Made by a program: the position numbers and the translations under genes. This document shows, one piece after another, positions 35,501-44,842 of a DNA stretch of 64,000 nt. Within the stretch, counting starts at the first letter, position 1. Every line of letters begins with the position of its first letter. The notes beneath the pieces were generated by a model. That model ran no database searches. It was not told where the DNA came from and saw only the letters and a list, made by a program, of their open reading frames with translations. The stretch comes from Reichenbachiella sp. (GTDB lineage Bacteria; Bacteroidota; Bacteroidia; Cytophagales; Cyclobacteriaceae), in the NCBI RefSeq assembly GCF_033344935.1, contig NZ_JAWPMM010000001.1:4181501-4245500 (forward strand), read 5' to 3'.

Positions 35501-36256
35501 ATGATAGAAGCACAAAACATTAGCAAGTCATTCAATGGCAAAGAGGTCATCAAAGATATCAGCATCAAATTTGATCAAGGAAAAACTAATCTCATTATTG
35601 GTGCGAGTGGTACTGGAAAAAGTGTCCTACTAAAGAATATTGTTGGGTTGATTCAACCAGATCAAGGGCAAGTGCTTTTTGATGGACGAGATTTTACGAA
35701 TGCAGGTAAAAATCTAAAGACAGAAATTAGAAGAGAGATTGGGATGCTTTTTCAAGGCGGCGCACTTTTCGACTCCATGACCGTTGAAGAAAACGTAATG
35801 TTTCCACTCAATGTATTGACTGACCTGGGGAAAGAAGAAAAACTAGACCGAGTGAATCACTGTCTGGAAAGAGTGGAACTGGTCAACGTAAATACTAAAA
35901 TGCCATCTGAAATAAGTGGTGGTATGAAGAAGCGAGTAGGTATTGCAAGAGCCATCGTCAACCACTCCAAATACTTGTTTTGTGATGAGCCCAACTCTGG
36001 CTTAGATCCACAGACCTCGATTACGATTGATAATCTAATTAAAGAAATCACTGAGGAACTCAACATCACGACAGTTGTTGTCACCCATGATATGAATTCA
36101 GTCATGGAGATTGGTGACAAAGTAAGTTTTATCTACCAAGGCCAGAAACTATGGGAGGGCAACAATGAATCTATATTCGACTGTGAAGTTAAAGAACTCC
36201 AGGATTTCATCTTTGCCAATAACCTTATGCGAAATATAAAAAGACAGCGGGGTTGA
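35501..36256 (+). CDS. mlaF: MlaF-type ABC transporter ATPase
   Basis: 251 residues. Walker A IIGASGTGKSVLLKN, Q loop GMLFQGGALFDSMTVEENV (the MlaF variant of the family), signature SEISGGMKKRVGIARAI, Walker B LFCDEPNSGLD, switch His in VVTHDMNSV. ATPase for MlaE. A last 25-residue tail FDCEVKELQDFIFANNLMRN is slightly longer than usual. Confidence 0.95.
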   Translation: MIEAQNISKSFNGKEVIKDISIKFDQGKTNLIIGASGTGKSVLLKNIVGLIQPDQGQVLFDGRDFTNAGKNLKTEIRREIGMLFQGGALFDSMTVEENVMFPLNVLTDLGKEEKLDRVNHCLERVELVNVNTKMPSEISGGMKKRVGIARAIVNHSKYLFCDEPNSGLDPQTSITIDNLIKEITEELNITTVVVTHDMNSVMEIGDKVSFIYQGQKLWEGNNESIFDCEVKELQDFIFANNLMRNIKRQRG

Positions 36257-36376
36257 TCAGGTGTTGAACCAAAGCAACATCAAGAATGAAGAATAACTTA
36301 TCAACGCTGCAATAAGCTTAAACGCTTTCCAGTAAAATTGGTCCCCTTTTTTAACGAGATAACTAAGTAACATCAT
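36257..36376 (-). CDS. possible 39-residue membrane protein
   Basis: ATG at 36376 to TGA at 36257, directly abutting the convergent mlaF stop. The product begins MMLLSYLVKKGDQFYWKAFK and ends with a hydrophobic stretch rich in Leu/Ser (LIAALISYSSFLMLLWFNT), making one membrane helix. An in-frame TAA lies five codons before the start, so the start is fixed. It lies 130 bases after the barrel gene on the same strand. Unknown family; chance cannot be excluded at this size. Confidence 0.35.
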   Translation of the reverse strand: MMLLSYLVKKGDQFYWKAFKLIAALISYSSFLMLLWFNT

Positions 36377-36505
36377 AACAGGTTTGAATTATTTACTATT
36401 CGAAGTACTATAATTAACTCAGTAGATAAAAATTAATTATACCAAGTGCTGAATAAATTCGATAGACATAGCTGATTTGGCGTTTAACCGTAATTGAATT
36501 CTAGC

Positions 36506-39500
36506 TTAAAACAGGGCAGTTACCTGCATTCTACCCATGTGTATGGTGGGTCTATCTTCTGATTTTCTACCTTCATAGCCCAAGTTCATCTGCAAGCCTG
36601 AAATCAACTTTTGACTGTAGTTGAATTGCCAAGAATAGTTCGTACCCGGCTGAAGTGCTTCAAGCAATTCGTATGAAGCGGCATTGTTCAAATCTCCTTC
36701 GAAAGAAATATCAGACAATCTAAAACTGGCATTCAAGGCATTCTTAATTCCATTCGACCATCTCGATTCAAACAAAATTTCATGAATTGTTGAATTCTCT
36801 TTGTTATCTGCTACCTGCACATTGTTTTTTACAGCTAATCTATAGGAGGTGCTAAAGCGAAGATTATTGGCAGGCTGCCAAATCAGTCCTGGTAAATATT
36901 CTTCTGTTTTGATTAAGTAATTTCGATTGGACTGAAATTGTGAGGCATTTTCCTTCTCCGCTTGTTTGTATCCTCCTGTGAGCGTCATTTCCTGACTCAG
37001 ATGGAATCTCAAGTTTAGGGTATACTCTCTGTTAGCCCTGGATTCAATGCCCCGAGAAATCAATTGTTTTGAATGATTGACCTGATAGCCAATATCTCCT
37101 CCAAAACCTCGTCCAGAACGATTGTAAAAAAACACGGTTCGTAAAGCATCACGTACATATATGAGATCTGCATTGGCTATATCCAGATCGAAAGGGTTAA
37201 ATCTTGACCCAAAGTCGTCATTGGTGTTTTTCTTATTGATGTTCACACTTGACCGATTGGAAACCTTACTTAGTACCTCTGCCAATCCACCATTATTCTT
37301 CCAGTTTCTCGGCAGTTGTGTATTAACAGAAAAAATGAAAACCGTATTGAAGGCATTCACAAAATCAGTAGTAGGAACAAATACTCGGATATAAGTTCGT
37401 TCGTCAAAATTGATCGCCTCAAAGAATTCTGTCAAGTCCTGTACGCCATCTCCGTTCAGATCGCGCCAGGTATGGGTACCCTCGCCTGCGGCTACTTCTA
37501 CATAAATGTATTCTCGTAGAATTTCACGGCTGCTCGAGGTGGCATAGGACAAGTCAGTTCGGACATGTCCATCCAAGAGCCCTCCTTGCCAATTGAGTCG
37601 TCCAAGTATTGAATTTTCGTCTTCGAGGCAACTAAATGCTTCCTGGTAGTTTACCTGACGATAAGTAAAGGTTAAGTCCAAATGATTGGAAGAATTCACA
37701 TTGGCGGCTGCATTCGCGGAAGCTGTCTTTGAACGAGTAAATGGTAATAAAAACCCATTCTGAACGCTTCGATCTTCTCTGAGCGTATAATCCAGTCGAT
37801 ATTTAATCTTTAATGAGTCATTGCTTCGCAAGTAGAAATGATGAGCGGTAAAATTCATGGCTGTTCGATACAAGGAATCGTTGGAAGCCAGTCGTACTTC
37901 ATTTTCATCTTGTTCGATCTTATACCCAGGAACCACGAAAAACTTATCCATAAAAATCTCGCTGTACCACCTTCGCCAAGTAGATTTTTCTCGCAAGTTT
38001 TCATTTTTCAGATAAAAGTGGCCAGCTGACCATTTTAAAGAACTCAGGCTTTTCTTGGCTTCTATTTCATGTTGAAATCCGTCAATGGCAAACTCCTTTT
38101 GGCGCATGGAAAACCTAGCGGAAATAAGGTTTTGAAAATCTCTATGCAAAATGACCGAACTATTTAAAATATTGTCAGCTGTTCTGAAAGTATCCGATTG
38201 TGGCGAATAGCTCCAATCCCTATCATATTCAATGGGCCGATAACGATCAATCGGTCGAAAATCAGCCCCATCATGTTCAAAATCTACAGCAGCTGACAAT
38301 GTTGATTTTGGCATTGAAGATAGCGGCACATCTACGGCTCTTAAGCCAAGTTTATAGGCCACATCTTTGTTGTTCTCATTTCCTATAGAAGAATAAAGAT
38401 TCAGGTCTTGATCCGAAAATGCTAGCTCTCCAAAGGTTGTTAAATGCTTAGTGAGTTTAGTCTCCGCACCCATCACAATGAGCTGTCTGGAATTAGGCGC
38501 CGGCACGAATCGAACCGCTTCATAATCTCCTTGCCTTACTCCTGAGATTGGAGACACCCATTCATATACTCTTCCATTGACGTCATTGATTAATAGCTGG
38601 TAATTTCCATTACCTATCCCAACACTTGAAAAAGACACTCGATATAGCTGCTGTGTTGAATCTCTGGAATACACATATACCGACGTGACATTTCCATCAA
38701 GGTCTAGCGTATCTCGCCTTTCGTACAAAACCAAATTTGGGTTGAATTCAGCCTCATCCCCTCCTTCTATCGGAACAGGCAATTGATTATCTCCCGCTTG
38801 GCTCATTTGCATTTTATCGCTATCAGACAACAAAAAGGCTAATGGCTTATTCTTATTATCCTTTTCTCTATAGTACTCCACATGAAAGTTACTTTTCTCG
38901 GTATTTATCTCTTGTCTTGCATTGATAATTGACCGGCTATAGTTCTGATCCGAATATTCATAAGTAACCCGTATTCGCGAAAACTGCGTAATTTGAACGG
39001 TCGGGTTGAATGTAACTTCGCCCAAATTGTAATCAATTATGTAGTCATGATTGTACCCTCTGGTCAGCAGCTTACCATCCAGATACACTTGTTCAGAATT
39101 GGCCAGTACTACCACAAACCGCTGCCCATCCGGGCCAGGTAATTGATAAGGTCCCTGAAGCCCTTCAATCGCCTGAACAGTAACATCTGCAAATTGACCC
39201 TTCGCAGCAGCGACTGTCAAACTAGACTTTGCACTAACCTTTTCATTTAAGTCATAGGCTATATCAAACTGCCCTCCTTGCACATTTTTATAATGCCTCA
39301 TGAAGTTGGAACTCCCATTGGTAATGACCACATCACCTGCCTTGAGAGAAAGGTCCTCATTGTATATTTCAAAAGTGATATTGTCGAATTCTCGTAATTG
39401 CTGAGTATTACCTTCTGGCTGAAAAGGAACGTTCTGATCTGTGATATCTGCACGGATGTTCAGATTATCAGATAGTTTTCCGTCCATCTGGAAATTAAAA

Positions 39501-39979
39501 ACAGAATTAACATTTAAGCTTTGTGAATTGCCAAATGTAACACCGCGCGACAGGCTACCAGTCTTATAAATTTCGGGCGTTTCAAATAACTCTTCCTTAC
39601 GATAAGCATAATTATTAATTGTTGGCCGTTCCTTAAACGAAGCGGTAGAATCGTAGAGGTCTTTCGACTTATGCGCATATATCTTCTTTCTGTTTAGCGG
39701 GAATACACGATAGCATACTTCTAAAGATTCTACAGCTCTAGCCGTAGTGAATTGATGGTTCTCACTATCATAGGTAAAAGGAATATTAGGATTCAATGAA
39801 ATAGATGAGGGATCAATCACCAAACTATCGACAAGAGAAATGGAGGATTGTCCTGCGGGTATCGTTGTACATCTCAGGGAGGACTGAGCACTCACAACTT
39901 GAGTATATAATAAAAGCCCGAACAAAAAAACGATGTTTCGTGTACCAACTATGGCATGATGAAATAATGCCAAATTCAT
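36506..39979 (-). CDS. large outer-membrane beta-barrel protein
   Basis: 1157 residues. Signal peptide ~1-32 (LFGLLLYTQVVSAQS). After an N-terminal ordered domain (~33-330, with GSLSRGVTFGNSQSLNVNSV and NLNIRADITDQNVPFQPEGN) come many alternating strands with aromatic girdles up to the end at RMQVTALF, whose terminal Phe fits a BAM beta-signal. The pattern of repeats such as LREFDNITFEIYNEDLSLKA and KSSLTVAAAKGQFADVTVQA recalls Bacteroidota translocon-type barrels (SprA-like in style, not in length). It is preceded by only two bases by the giant kinase gene, so one operon. Function unknown. Confidence 0.75.
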   Translation of the reverse strand: MNLALFHHAIVGTRNIVFLFGLLLYTQVVSAQSSLRCTTIPAGQSSISLVDSLVIDPSSISLNPNIPFTYDSENHQFTTARAVESLEVCYRVFPLNRKKIYAHKSKDLYDSTASFKERPTINNYAYRKEELFETPEIYKTGSLSRGVTFGNSQSLNVNSVFNFQMDGKLSDNLNIRADITDQNVPFQPEGNTQQLREFDNITFEIYNEDLSLKAGDVVITNGSSNFMRHYKNVQGGQFDIAYDLNEKVSAKSSLTVAAAKGQFADVTVQAIEGLQGPYQLPGPDGQRFVVVLANSEQVYLDGKLLTRGYNHDYIIDYNLGEVTFNPTVQITQFSRIRVTYEYSDQNYSRSIINARQEINTEKSNFHVEYYREKDNKNKPLAFLLSDSDKMQMSQAGDNQLPVPIEGGDEAEFNPNLVLYERRDTLDLDGNVTSVYVYSRDSTQQLYRVSFSSVGIGNGNYQLLINDVNGRVYEWVSPISGVRQGDYEAVRFVPAPNSRQLIVMGAETKLTKHLTTFGELAFSDQDLNLYSSIGNENNKDVAYKLGLRAVDVPLSSMPKSTLSAAVDFEHDGADFRPIDRYRPIEYDRDWSYSPQSDTFRTADNILNSSVILHRDFQNLISARFSMRQKEFAIDGFQHEIEAKKSLSSLKWSAGHFYLKNENLREKSTWRRWYSEIFMDKFFVVPGYKIEQDENEVRLASNDSLYRTAMNFTAHHFYLRSNDSLKIKYRLDYTLREDRSVQNGFLLPFTRSKTASANAAANVNSSNHLDLTFTYRQVNYQEAFSCLEDENSILGRLNWQGGLLDGHVRTDLSYATSSSREILREYIYVEVAAGEGTHTWRDLNGDGVQDLTEFFEAINFDERTYIRVFVPTTDFVNAFNTVFIFSVNTQLPRNWKNNGGLAEVLSKVSNRSSVNINKKNTNDDFGSRFNPFDLDIANADLIYVRDALRTVFFYNRSGRGFGGDIGYQVNHSKQLISRGIESRANREYTLNLRFHLSQEMTLTGGYKQAEKENASQFQSNRNYLIKTEEYLPGLIWQPANNLRFSTSYRLAVKNNVQVADNKENSTIHEILFESRWSNGIKNALNASFRLSDISFEGDLNNAASYELLEALQPGTNYSWQFNYSQKLISGLQMNLGYEGRKSEDRPTIHMGRMQVTALF

Positions 39980-39981
39980 GG

Positions 39982-42900
39982 CTATGAGGCTTGATATAGT
40001 GGAAGTTCAATAAAAAAGGTGGTGCCTACGCCTTCTTCAGTTTCGAACCAAATATCTCCTCCAGCGTGCTCTATTCCTCTTTTGGCCACAGCCAAACCAA
40101 TACCAGAACCCGATTCTTTGGTACTAAAGTTTGGAATAAAAACCTTGTCTTGAATGTCCAAAGGAATACCCTCTCCTCGATCTTTAAACTCAAGTTTTAC
40201 CTTGCCATTTTGTTGATGCAAAGCAACGGATAAAGTAGGCTTATCTACATTCTTCATGGATTGAAATGCATTCAGAATCAAATTGTTAAATATTCGACCG
40301 AATAGTTTTTTGTCCCCCATGATAATGAACGTTCCTTCGCCCAATTCCTTATCAATAGATTTATCGACGTGCAGGTCAATTGATTTTTCTAGTATTTGGC
40401 GAATGTCAAACGGCTCACTTTCGGGAGTCGGCATTTTGGCAAAATGGCTAAAGGAAGTTACAATTTCGTCCAGTGTATCAATTTGACTTAATAAAATCTC
40501 CAAGGATTTTTTGTCTCCTTTCTTTCCCCCCATTATCCGATGTAGATGCTGAATAGTCAGTTTCATTGGAGTCAGTGGGTTTTTGATCTCATGAGCGACT
40601 TGCTTAGCCATTTCCCGCCAGGCTGCTTCTTTTTCATTTCTTGCCAATTCTACTTTGGTGCTCTCCAATTTACTCAGCATGTTATTGTATTCATTTACCA
40701 AAGTGCCAATCTCATCATCTGTCTCCCATTCAATCGGTTGGTTCACCTGTACGAAACCAGTATCATGCAAACGATCCGCAATAGCGACAATAGGTTTGGT
40801 AAGCTTTGATATAATAAAGTAGGCGATTAAAATAGACAGGATAAAAACGAAGGTGAATATATTTATGATATTACCAAAGACTTGCAATTGCTGCCTTGTC
40901 AAGTGATTTTTTGAAGCGAAATATGGAGCGGCGAGCACACCCAACAGCTCTCCTGTTTCTGGAGATATTACAGAGGCATAAGAAGTCTTGTATAAAAAGT
41001 TCCCAATCGATTCATCCAAAATCAAACTTTCCTTTCCCCTTAAGATCAGTCGATCCATAGCATCCGCCACCAAATATTTTGAAACTATATTGGATTCAAA
41101 AATCATCGGTGTACTAGAGGTAAGCAAGCGACCATCTTGACTATACAAATTGAGATCCATGCCAGAATGATGGGCAAGCTCAGATAGATTGTTTTCCAAC
41201 TGTTCTTTGTTAATCTGTCTTTTATAGAACGCACTTAAGTGATCATTCACATCTTCGGTCATCACTAAAGCCTTCTTCAGATTGGACTTGTCTATTTCTT
41301 TTCTATTTGAAACATCTGTACTGGTCATCACGGCCACGCCTACCAATACCAAAGGAATGATAAAGGAAGCTCCGGAATAGAGTAATATTTTTGTAGAAAA
41401 ACTCAATTGAACCACTTTTCCAGGCAGGATCAAATAGTTCAAAAGAAATATCAAACTGGCCACGCCAAGAAACAGGGCAAACAGAAAAGAGAAGTTCGAA
41501 ACAATATTGACACTAGAATAAACCGGACTTGATATCAAAATGGTCTTCGCACCAGATTTTGAACCTAAGTGATAGTAACCTTCCTGCTCTAAACCAGAAA
41601 GATAAAGCTGTGGTTCTTCCAGTATTTCATTGTCTACAATTGATTCATAATCCAACTCCCCAGACTTGTAAATCATTTTTCCTTCTTGATAAATAGCATA
41701 ATCGTATTCACTTGAGGATCGCTGAGATCTATCTACCAGCAATTGGGGAAGGACTCTTTTGCCTGAGAATTTTTTCAATCGAAGTTCGATTTCTAAATAG
41801 CCAGTTACATTACCATATCTTTCCAAATCCACAAAACAGACAAACTTCTTTCTTTTTTGTAAATCCATTCGTCCATCATAGTAGATGCCTTCATAGCTAG
41901 TAGCAAAAGCCGGCGATTGATACCTGCGCTTCAGATCCGTAATGGTTTTGCCTTCATGTCTGCTTGAAATGGCATTGCCTTTTTCATCAAACAACGAAAT
42001 GCCGATTTCATAATTATTAAAATAGGTATTGAAATAGGTTCGGCGAATTCGCTGGACAATGCTCTCTCTTTGCGCTTGAGGATTAATCATTTTACTGTTG
42101 ATGACCAGATCATTCTTTATTTGAGTCATTAAGTTAGAGAGTAGATATTCTCCATCAATATCCCGGTCCAACTGTAAGTAAGTGGCAAATTTTCGGATCT
42201 TATCTGTTTCTTTCTTTTCGAATGATCTATAAATCAGAATGGATCCAGCTAATGCCAAAAGAATCGCTGAAAGCATCAAATAATTCAAACTATCAAACCG
42301 TAGTCGCTTCAGGTTGGCCGGTAGTTTAAATTGAAAAACCACTACCTGATAGACCAAATTGCCTATTAACACCAAGGCGATATTGTCGTATTTGAAAAGT
42401 ATAATACCTGAAACCACTAGACACACCAAATGAAGGAGCAAAAACTGACGACGATTGCCGTCTATATGCCGAAAGGTCTCAAAGCCAAAATAAGTGATCA
42501 AAAAATACAGAATAGCGAATAGCGAAATCAGCAGATAGGCAAAGACTCTTTCTACTGAGAACTGTAGCGACTCGGTGATGTCCAGTGAAATTTGAGAATG
42601 AGCAAGGACAATTTGAACCGTATCAGCGAAAAGATAAAAGGCGAAGTAACCTAGAAGTATGGTAAAATAAGAAATGGAGTATGACCACTTTTCACTGATC
42701 CAGGATCGAAAGTTATCCTTTTGAGCAAGCACATAAACCAAAATAAGATTGAGTGCCACAACATTAAGAAGCGCATCACCGAGACTAGAATAAAACCACT
42801 CAAACCTAAAAGTAGATCTGCCAAAAACACCTAATCTAAAATAGGCGCTCGGAAACTCTGTAAGGATCATTGTACCTCTGATGACGATAAATGCGGTCAT

Positions 42901-43530
42901 CAAGAAAATCGCTCCAGATACGAATCCTCTTCTTTCTTTAATCCTTAATGCCAGATAATAGGCCGATACAAATAGACCAGCGAAAAATAAAAGAATCGTA
43001 AGTAAAATCAGATAGTTGGCCTGAGGTGAGTAATTAGATCTGCCCGTCCATTGTACACTAAAAAGCTCTTTGCCTCCATAGGTAATCGGGATAGCATTTG
43101 GACCATATCCAATTTCAATATTGTTCGGGATTACCTCTCGATTGTACTCATCAGGAAATGACCTCAGCGTCGAGTCAAAAACTCTTCTAATAGGCACAAA
43201 AGCTACTATCTTATAAGCTCCTTCATTTGTGATACGATCGAAAGTCTTAAACAAGTATTCTCCTTGACTGGTAGAAAGCAATGGCTCCGAACGAGCCAAA
43301 ATAAACTCTTCCAGTGGCGGAATAAGTAAATTATTCGTCCAACTCACCAATTTTCCTTTCTGATTATAAACCAAAAAGTCTACCCCAAGAATAGGCTTGA
43401 AAAAAGGTATCTGATTTTCTGCCACAGCATAAGCTTGATCAAACTTCGAATAGATACCTTCAATGGCCTGTTCAATGTTATCAGCCTCATCTTCTACATT
43501 TATTCGAGAAAAGGCAATCAGATAAGCCAA
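39982..43530 (-). CDS. very large multi-membrane NtrY-like sensor histidine kinase
   Basis: 1182 residues from the nearest usual start, TTG at 43530. Order: periplasmic sensor (~10-165), seven to eight membrane helices (~170-430), a second external domain (~445-685), two helices (~690-745), a third sensor part (~750-885), helix IFTFVFILSILIAYFII, HAMP (KLTKPIVAIADRLHDTG), HisKA with AHEIKNPLTPMKLTIQHL, and HATPase_c with NLILNAFQSM, DRGEGIPL and SGIGLAVAKRGIEHAGG. The C-terminal half is NtrY-like. Upstream codons from 43590 encode the missing first helix (see findings). Coupled to the barrel gene downstream. Confidence 0.9.
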   Translation of the reverse strand: MAYLIAFSRINVEDEADNIEQAIEGIYSKFDQAYAVAENQIPFFKPILGVDFLVYNQKGKLVSWTNNLLIPPLEEFILARSEPLLSTSQGEYLFKTFDRITNEGAYKIVAFVPIRRVFDSTLRSFPDEYNREVIPNNIEIGYGPNAIPITYGGKELFSVQWTGRSNYSPQANYLILLTILLFFAGLFVSAYYLALRIKERRGFVSGAIFLMTAFIVIRGTMILTEFPSAYFRLGVFGRSTFRFEWFYSSLGDALLNVVALNLILVYVLAQKDNFRSWISEKWSYSISYFTILLGYFAFYLFADTVQIVLAHSQISLDITESLQFSVERVFAYLLISLFAILYFLITYFGFETFRHIDGNRRQFLLLHLVCLVVSGIILFKYDNIALVLIGNLVYQVVVFQFKLPANLKRLRFDSLNYLMLSAILLALAGSILIYRSFEKKETDKIRKFATYLQLDRDIDGEYLLSNLMTQIKNDLVINSKMINPQAQRESIVQRIRRTYFNTYFNNYEIGISLFDEKGNAISSRHEGKTITDLKRRYQSPAFATSYEGIYYDGRMDLQKRKKFVCFVDLERYGNVTGYLEIELRLKKFSGKRVLPQLLVDRSQRSSSEYDYAIYQEGKMIYKSGELDYESIVDNEILEEPQLYLSGLEQEGYYHLGSKSGAKTILISSPVYSSVNIVSNFSFLFALFLGVASLIFLLNYLILPGKVVQLSFSTKILLYSGASFIIPLVLVGVAVMTSTDVSNRKEIDKSNLKKALVMTEDVNDHLSAFYKRQINKEQLENNLSELAHHSGMDLNLYSQDGRLLTSSTPMIFESNIVSKYLVADAMDRLILRGKESLILDESIGNFLYKTSYASVISPETGELLGVLAAPYFASKNHLTRQQLQVFGNIINIFTFVFILSILIAYFIISKLTKPIVAIADRLHDTGFVQVNQPIEWETDDEIGTLVNEYNNMLSKLESTKVELARNEKEAAWREMAKQVAHEIKNPLTPMKLTIQHLHRIMGGKKGDKKSLEILLSQIDTLDEIVTSFSHFAKMPTPESEPFDIRQILEKSIDLHVDKSIDKELGEGTFIIMGDKKLFGRIFNNLILNAFQSMKNVDKPTLSVALHQQNGKVKLEFKDRGEGIPLDIQDKVFIPNFSTKESGSGIGLAVAKRGIEHAGGDIWFETEEGVGTTFFIELPLYQAS

Positions 43531-43633
43531 GACTGCAAAAGCAACTGCAGATAAGACAATTCCGGAAAATATGTACTTTTTTGTATTAATATCTTTGACT
43601 TTAAATCAGCCAATCAAAATACACAAAATAATC

Positions 43634-44017
43634 CTAATCAGCGTATTTAGGATTGAATCTAATACCGCCAAAAAGATGCAAAAATATTGACCTGGAATAC
43701 TTAAACATGACAGGCCAAAGCAAAGCCACAAAGCCCATCACCACGGTCATATACACCCAAGTATCTGGATTGTTAAAGAAGTGATAAAGAACAAAAGCAG
43801 TCGACAAGGTAATCGCCGCTGAGAATGCATAATTGACGAACATCGCTCCAAAATAAAAACCTGGTTCGGGCTCATAGGTCTGTTGACATTTGGGGCACTT
43901 ATCATGCATTTCCAGACTAAACCATTTCTCCGTCAAGGAGTGCTTAAACATATTGCCTTCTCTGCATCGAGGGCATTTACAAGACAGGAGTGCTTCACTT
44001 GAGCTTATTTTTTGCAT
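43634..44017 (-). CDS. DUF983 membrane protein
   Basis: 127 residues from the ATG at 44017. Two zinc-ribbon-like pairs: LLSCKCPRCREGNMF and HDKCPKCQQTYEPEPGFYFG; then two membrane helices (FVNYAFSAAITLSTAFVLY; VYMTVVMGFVALLWPVMFKY). DUF983 genes recur at cytochrome oxidase loci; a role in assembly is inferred. Overlaps the 79-residue gene before it by 23 bases and closes the operon. Confidence 0.88.
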   Translation of the reverse strand: MQKISSSEALLSCKCPRCREGNMFKHSLTEKWFSLEMHDKCPKCQQTYEPEPGFYFGAMFVNYAFSAAITLSTAFVLYHFFNNPDTWVYMTVVMGFVALLWPVMFKYSRSIFLHLFGGIRFNPKYAD

Positions 44018-44234
44018 GACTTCTACTTTTTCTATACCACAAAAACCCAATGACCATGATAGCTAAATAAGGGGTGACAAATAAGTACATGATTCCAAAA
44101 TTCAATCCTTCTGCCAGACTCAACTCTCCATGACTCACATTGTTCACAATGGTTGTCTTACACATGGCGCATTGTGCCAAAGATTCAGCTACGGTGCTAA
44201 ACAATATTCCGATGATAATGACCGCCTTTTTCAT
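43995..44234 (-). CDS. small exported/membrane CxxC protein of the oxidase operon
   Basis: 79 residues. Signal-like start KKAVIIIGILFSTVAESLAQ, then CAMCKTTIVNNVSHGELSLA with a CxxC pair, one C-terminal membrane helix (GIMYLFVTPYLAIMVIGFLW) and a basic end. It recurs beside DUF983 at Bacteroidota oxidase loci. The CxxC could carry copper or a disulfide for oxidase assembly, which is inference. Confidence 0.8.
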   Translation of the reverse strand: MKKAVIIIGILFSTVAESLAQCAMCKTTIVNNVSHGELSLAEGLNFGIMYLFVTPYLAIMVIGFLWYRKSRSHAKNKLK

Positions 44235-44269
44235 TTGATTGGGTTACTATTCAAATGGTTTTACGAATA

Positions 44270-44842
44270 TTAAAGAGGATAGTATGGACTTGCGAGAAAA
44301 TAAACTAAAACTCCCGTGACTGATACAAACATCCAAATCGGCCAGGTGTATTTCACTGTCTTTTTATGCTTTTCGATTTCACCAGCGATGGCATAATAAA
44401 AAGCAAATAGAACAAATGGAATCACAATGAATGACATGCCAATATGAGAAAACAAAACTGTCAAATAGAAGTATCTCAAATTACCGATTCTCACTTCTTC
44501 TCCATGCTCAAGAATGCCATTCAAATTGGCATCACCAAAAATCGCCGATGGACTCGTCGAATGATATATAGAATAAGCGAGTACGAAAATAATACCCAAT
44601 GTTAAGGCAAAAGACATGAAGAATTTGTGCCAAAGGATTTCGCCTTGTCTCGCATATCTTTTCCCCATTAATAGGAAGATCGCAGTCATGGAATTGACAA
44701 AGGCATTAAACGCAGGAATATCCTTCAGCCAGACATAATCTGCTGAAATTTTGTACGGTGAAAAAAGAAATACACCAATTAATCCTGGCACTGCAATCGA
44801 GAGCAGGACAATTACCAACAATGCTAGTTTACTATCTTTCAT
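44270..44842 (-). CDS. DUF420 (CtaM/YozB-like) oxidase-associated membrane protein
   Basis: 190 residues, five membrane helices. Family marks: DIPAFNAFVNSMTAIFLLMG, ARQGEILWHKFFMSFALTLG, YFYLTVLFSHIGMSFIVIPF, and HKKTVKYTWPIWMFVSVTGV with the histidines that could bind heme or copper. Bacillus CtaM (YozB) is required for activity of aa3/caa3-type oxidases, so a maturation role fits. Overlaps the SCO-like gene by 11 bases. Confidence 0.9.
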   Translation of the reverse strand: MKDSKLALLVIVLLSIAVPGLIGVFLFSPYKISADYVWLKDIPAFNAFVNSMTAIFLLMGKRYARQGEILWHKFFMSFALTLGIIFVLAYSIYHSTSPSAIFGDANLNGILEHGEEVRIGNLRYFYLTVLFSHIGMSFIVIPFVLFAFYYAIAGEIEKHKKTVKYTWPIWMFVSVTGVLVYFLASPYYPL

